Below are positions 3,871-6,835 of a DNA stretch of 6,835 nt, one piece after another (the stretch's first letter is position 1; each line of letters starts with the position of its first letter). The notes beneath the pieces are model-generated. The model was not told the origin of the DNA. It saw only the letters and a list, made by a program, of their open reading frames with translations, and did no database searches. The position numbers were made by a program, and so were the translations under genes. Source of the stretch: Treponema sp. (GTDB lineage Bacteria > Spirochaetota > Spirochaetia > Treponematales > Breznakiellaceae); contig JAITRD010000072.1 in NCBI GenBank assembly GCA_031288575.1, positions 1 through 6,835 on the forward strand, read 5' to 3'.

Positions 3871-6594
3871 ATGTTTTATACGTGGATGGATATAGAATGG
3901 AAAATAAAGTCGGAAAGAAAAAACTGGCCTTCATCCTGGGCCTCTATAGAAGTGTATCCGGAAGAACTGATCATTAATGTGAAAAATGGGCTTATGTCTG
4001 AAACGACCCGTTCTGAATCGCCGGAATTCCTGCGCGGCATCCTTTGTGATGCCTTTGATTCCGCAAGCCAAACAATTAAATTGCCCTTAATGGACAGCCG
4101 GTTGCGTATAGTGCTTGAAGAAACAGACCCGGAGGCTTTGCCCCGGTCATCCCCGTTGCCTTTATTCAAGAATTCCTTTTATCAGGAAAGGTATAACCCG
4201 GAATCTTCGGATCCAAATCCGTTCAAAGCCCCCGTTGTTGCCTTTCATTCATATAAGGGAGGTGTGGGGAGGACCCTTTCTTTGGTTGCGCTGCTTCATG
4301 AATTAATCCGGCAGAATAAAAGATTCAAAGCCCTTGTTGTTGACGCCGATATAGAAGCCCCCGGCCTGACTTTAATGGCTGAAGGCTATGGGTTCCCGTC
4401 TGAAGATCGAATAAGTTATGCGGATATTCTTTCGCTTATTCATAATTCGGAAACCGGCATACTTTTTAGTAAAGTGGTAAATGATGTCGCAAGATTAATG
4501 GTAAATTCCACGATTGTTGTACCGGGGACAGATGTTAATACGGATCAATTTTTTATTCCCGCATACCGTTTTGACTATCAATTGCTGGACAACTTTATCC
4601 ACCCTGAAACTATTGTCTCCATGCCCAACCGCTCATTTATTATACAGGATTTTTTTTCAAGGCTGGGAGAAATTTTAAAGGTTGACGCGGTGATTGTTGA
4701 TTTGCGGGCAGGATTTAGCGAATTGTCCGCTCCCTTTTTGTTTGATCCAAGGGTTAAGCGGGTGTTTGTGACTACTACATCGAAACAGTCTGTTATGGGG
4801 ACAAAAAACATTCTTGATAAAGTATACTCGTCCTCTTTTTCCCAAAAGCAGGGCATGAACGGCGATGAGATCGCAAATATGACGGTTCTGCTCACCATGA
4901 TCCCTAAGGATTTTGATGGTGATAAGTTAAATGGAATAACCATTGATTTGCTTGACGCAATGTCAAAAAATACATCACCGGGAGGGGCAAACAAGAATCA
5001 TGATGAAGATGATACAATTTTGAGCGATATAGTTATCGAAGCTAAATTTTCCGATAATCTAATTCATCTGGAAAATATAGATCAGGTAATCGATTCAGTA
5101 AAAGACAGCACTTCTGTTTTGCAGACTGCCGAGACATTGGCAAAACGAATTGTTTTACCTGATGGATCGGGCAAGGAGCCGGCTAAGACAATTGACGAGA
5201 AATACCGCGAAGAGATTATTGACAGGGTTCATGATATTGCCGAAAAAGAAATTACCGCAGAAGGTTTGTCCGGTGTAAAAATAATGGTAACAGGCGCATT
5301 AGAAAAATTATGCCGGGCGTATCAGGACGCAATTCCAAAGGTTGTCGTTTTGGGGGCAAAGGGGTCAGGGAAAACTTATATATATAAGCAATTATTGGAT
5401 GACCTGTTTTGGGAAACATTTACCGGGAAAATACTGAAAGAGAAAAACCGTACTCCCAAATTTATGGTTATGCCCATTTTGGCAACAAAGAACCGGTCTG
5501 CAATGCATCCCCTTCTGGAAAAATGTTTTTTGAATGTAAAAAAAGAGCTAGGCATTGATATTGATATTGGGATGCTTCATAAAAACGAAATGGCTTTGCA
5601 GGAAACCAATACGGCTGATCATGTTATGCAAGCTGCGGCGTGGCTTGAAACATGGAATAAAATTCTGCTTGGCAGCCTGTCAATAGAAAAATACGGTACT
5701 TTTCATAAACTGGAGGCGGGTTTAGCAGCGGCCGGAAAAAAAATTGTTTTTATCATCGACGGCCTTGAGGATATTTTCAACGATACAATTGATTCGGAAA
5801 ACAGCAGGGAAGGGATAAAATCCTTATGCCAGGACATGGTGAATCAATTTTCGGAATACAAAAACATAGGGATAATAGTATTTATCCGTAATGACATAAC
5901 CAAGAATTCAATACAAACAAACTACGAGCAGTTTGAAAGACAATATGCCGGTTATGCCCTTAAATGGTCCCAGGACGAGGCCCTGCGGCTGGCGATTTGG
6001 ATATTGGCCCAGGTTGGCTTTTATAAGAACAGAAAAAGCATAATAGGGGATGAAAAGGATATCCCCAAATTATCCCGTTCCAGCCTGGAGGATTGCCTAA
6101 TTCCATTTTGGGGGTTAAAACTGGGCGGGGATGGTTCAAATGAGGCGTTCTCAACCAGATGGATCATTACCGCCCTTTCCGATTTGAACTTACAAATTCA
6201 GGCACGGGATATAATAAGATTTCTTTCGTATGCAACGTCAAATTGTACTAGAGATCAATACTACCACGATAGGATATTACTGCCTGCCGATATAAAACAC
6301 GCAATTCCATCCTGTTCAGAAAAAAAACTTGAGGAAATATACAGCGAGATGCCGAATATTAAATCCATACTCACCAAATTTGAAAAGGCAAATATAGAGA
6401 AAGAACTGCCGATTAAAACCGAAACCATGAATTCGGTGCTTTCCGTCAGCGAGCGTTCCCAATTGGAAGCCCAGGGCTTTCTCACCTTTGCGGGCAATGA
6501 TTATTATATTCCGGAAATCATACGCCACGCTCTTGGCTATAAATATGCCCACGGTTCAAGGCCAAGGGTACTTTCCCTCTTGCAAAAAAGATAG
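3871..6594 (+). CDS. Dual-NTPase protein: KGGVGR-type ParA/MinD-like domain fused to a STAND-like P-loop ATPase
   Basis: 907 aa, soluble; GGGAGG (3856-3861) lies nine bases before the ATG. Residues 1-120 form an unrecognised domain. A ParA/MinD-like NTPase follows. Its variant P-loop SYKGGVGRT keeps the signature K129 but has R134 in place of the usual second Lys. VVDADIEAPGL (156-166) is the A' strand with D158 and D160, and VDAVIVDLRAGFSE (271-284) is the Walker B/switch region. A linker (about 430-485) leads to a second ATPase: Walker A GAKGSGKT (495-502), Walker B KIVFIIDGLEDIF (624-636), sensor-like IIVFIRND (668-675) and WSQDEALRLAIWIL (699-712). This pattern is like STAND/Sll1717-type P-loop ATPases. 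The end (LEAQGFLTFAGNDYYIPEIIRHALG) suggests a winged helix. Family knowledge: such ATPases often act as switches in bacterial conflict systems. With the HEPN-like neighbour I infer a sensor/effector pair; the trigger and output are unknown. Confidence 0.85.
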   Translation: MFYTWMDIEWKIKSERKNWPSSWASIEVYPEELIINVKNGLMSETTRSESPEFLRGILCDAFDSASQTIKLPLMDSRLRIVLEETDPEALPRSSPLPLFKNSFYQERYNPESSDPNPFKAPVVAFHSYKGGVGRTLSLVALLHELIRQNKRFKALVVDADIEAPGLTLMAEGYGFPSEDRISYADILSLIHNSETGILFSKVVNDVARLMVNSTIVVPGTDVNTDQFFIPAYRFDYQLLDNFIHPETIVSMPNRSFIIQDFFSRLGEILKVDAVIVDLRAGFSELSAPFLFDPRVKRVFVTTTSKQSVMGTKNILDKVYSSSFSQKQGMNGDEIANMTVLLTMIPKDFDGDKLNGITIDLLDAMSKNTSPGGANKNHDEDDTILSDIVIEAKFSDNLIHLENIDQVIDSVKDSTSVLQTAETLAKRIVLPDGSGKEPAKTIDEKYREEIIDRVHDIAEKEITAEGLSGVKIMVTGALEKLCRAYQDAIPKVVVLGAKGSGKTYIYKQLLDDLFWETFTGKILKEKNRTPKFMVMPILATKNRSAMHPLLEKCFLNVKKELGIDIDIGMLHKNEMALQETNTADHVMQAAAWLETWNKILLGSLSIEKYGTFHKLEAGLAAAGKKIVFIIDGLEDIFNDTIDSENSREGIKSLCQDMVNQFSEYKNIGIIVFIRNDITKNSIQTNYEQFERQYAGYALKWSQDEALRLAIWILAQVGFYKNRKSIIGDEKDIPKLSRSSLEDCLIPFWGLKLGGDGSNEAFSTRWIITALSDLNLQIQARDIIRFLSYATSNCTRDQYYHDRILLPADIKHAIPSCSEKKLEEIYSEMPNIKSILTKFEKANIEKELPIKTETMNSVLSVSERSQLEAQGFLTFAGNDYYIPEIIRHALGYKYAHGSRPRVLSLLQKR

Positions 6595-6608
6595 TTTTGG
6601 ATAGACGC

Positions 6609-6824
6609 CTACACTGGGGCCCCTTCCTGTTTCCGCCGTTTCCGCAGGGCTTCCAGGCATTCCCGCTTGAAGATCACCACCGAAAGGCCCCGGTACTCGA
6701 TTTCTTTTTTCAGGCACAGGGCGTTTTCCTCTAAAAGCTGCTTTTTCGCTTCCAGTTCCAAGAGGTGTTCCGCTTTTACCCCAAGGCCCAAAATAAGGGG
6801 GGGGAGGGCGGAGGAGGGGATCAT
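6609..6824 (-). CDS. Coiled-coil protein of unknown function with replaced C-terminal tail
   Basis: From ATG 6824 it gives 71 aa. AGGA lies four bases upstream, but the frame is also open to the window edge (reading Q-E-T before the Met), so the true start may lie outside. Residues about 17-45 (VKAEHLLELEAKKQLLEENA onward) are Leu- and Glu-rich and look like a coiled coil. The C-terminus is strongly basic (LRKRRKQEG), which could bind nucleic acid. The last residues, APV and the stop, lie partly outside the right 34-bp repeat in cassette DNA; the matching remnant at 3238-3280 ends ASA. The gene therefore seems to have exchanged its final codons on cassette insertion while keeping nearly its full length. 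I do not recognise the family; it may belong to a repeated or insertion-sequence-linked gene set. Confidence 0.5.
   Translation of the reverse strand: MIPSSALPPLILGLGVKAEHLLELEAKKQLLEENALCLKKEIEYRGLSVVIFKRECLEALRKRRKQEGAPV
6618..6651. repeat. Right 34-bp direct repeat, att-like boundary
   Basis: A perfect copy of 3247-3280. It encodes the basic C-terminal stretch of the minus-strand coiled-coil gene. Cassette DNA ends immediately to its left (CGCCTACACTGG), and GC-rich gene sequence continues to its right. Confidence 0.7.
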
Positions 6825-6835
6825 GGTTTCCTGGC

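Larger units (their letters stand above)
3281..6617 (+). mobile_element. Inserted two-gene accessory cassette
   Basis: The interior between the 34-bp repeats is clearly more AT-rich than both flanks and has different codon preferences (many A/T third positions). It holds two co-oriented genes with their own upstream region. No integrase or transposase is encoded inside, so movement would need an enzyme in trans, or the cassette may be a decayed or minimal island. Insertion split a minus-strand gene so that its 3' end is duplicated at both borders. This is an inference from repeats and composition; recombination between two copies of a repeated gene is an alternative. Confidence 0.55.

Noticed and set aside
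4578..4994. 138-codon minus-strand open frame inside the dual ATPase gene
   Set aside because: It is antisense to the ParA-like domain, including its Walker B region, with no motifs and no plausible promoter context.
3247..6651. 34-bp repeats as an ordinary transposon target-site duplication
   Set aside because: Target duplications are usually 2-14 bp, no terminal inverted repeats were seen just inside the borders, and no transposase is present. A recombinase att core or homologous exchange fits better.
1..6835. tRNA, rRNA or riboswitch
   Set aside because: No cloverleaf, rRNA-like stretch or known riboswitch core was recognised by eye. An Infernal/tRNAscan search would be decisive but cannot be run here.

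Overview
The window is bacterial DNA with two clearly different compositions. Positions 1-3280 and 6618-6835 are GC-rich. Positions 3281-6617 are visibly more AT-rich and look like an inserted accessory cassette. The GC-rich part has hybrid-kinase receiver motifs such as FMDHMMPGMDGIEA, dense Shine-Dalgarno-led genes, and repeat debris beside housekeeping genes. It could fit a spirochaete of the Treponema type or a firmicute. I cannot settle the taxon from sequence alone, so treat that as a weak inference.

Left region (1-2854): the 3' part of a hybrid sensor histidine kinase enters from the left edge. It has an ATPase domain, a degenerate pseudo-receiver, an intact receiver and an Hpt-like end in which the phospho-accepting His is Arg. 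A diacylglycerol/sphingosine-kinase-family lipid kinase follows, separated by a short stretch that may hold a frameshifted small ORF.

Repeat zone (2855-3280): a strong Shine-Dalgarno inside the end of the lipid kinase gene leads into a new reading frame. That frame ends just inside a 179-bp MITE-like element with perfect inverted ends (CTAAACTTGACCCAC / GTGGGTCAAGTTTAG). A third copy of the end motif lies at 3219-3233, next to the orphaned last 13 codons of a minus-strand gene.

Cassette (3281-6617): a 34-bp perfect direct repeat (3247-3280 and 6618-6651) brackets two co-oriented genes. One is a small HEPN-like helical protein (147 aa). The other is a 907-aa protein joining a ParA/MinD-like NTPase with a KGGVGRT variant P-loop to a second, STAND-like P-loop ATPase and a probable winged-helix end. 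Two spaced TAGTNNACTA palindromes and a possible small leader ORF precede them. The layout (HEPN-like partner, sensor-like ATPase, foreign composition, att-like flanks in the 3' end of a gene) makes this a candidate conflict or defence module. That role is inferred, not shown.

Right edge: a minus-strand coiled-coil protein of unknown function ends inside the right 34-bp repeat. Its tail appears to have been replaced by cassette-supplied sequence, while the apparent original tail sits 3.4 kb away at the left repeat.
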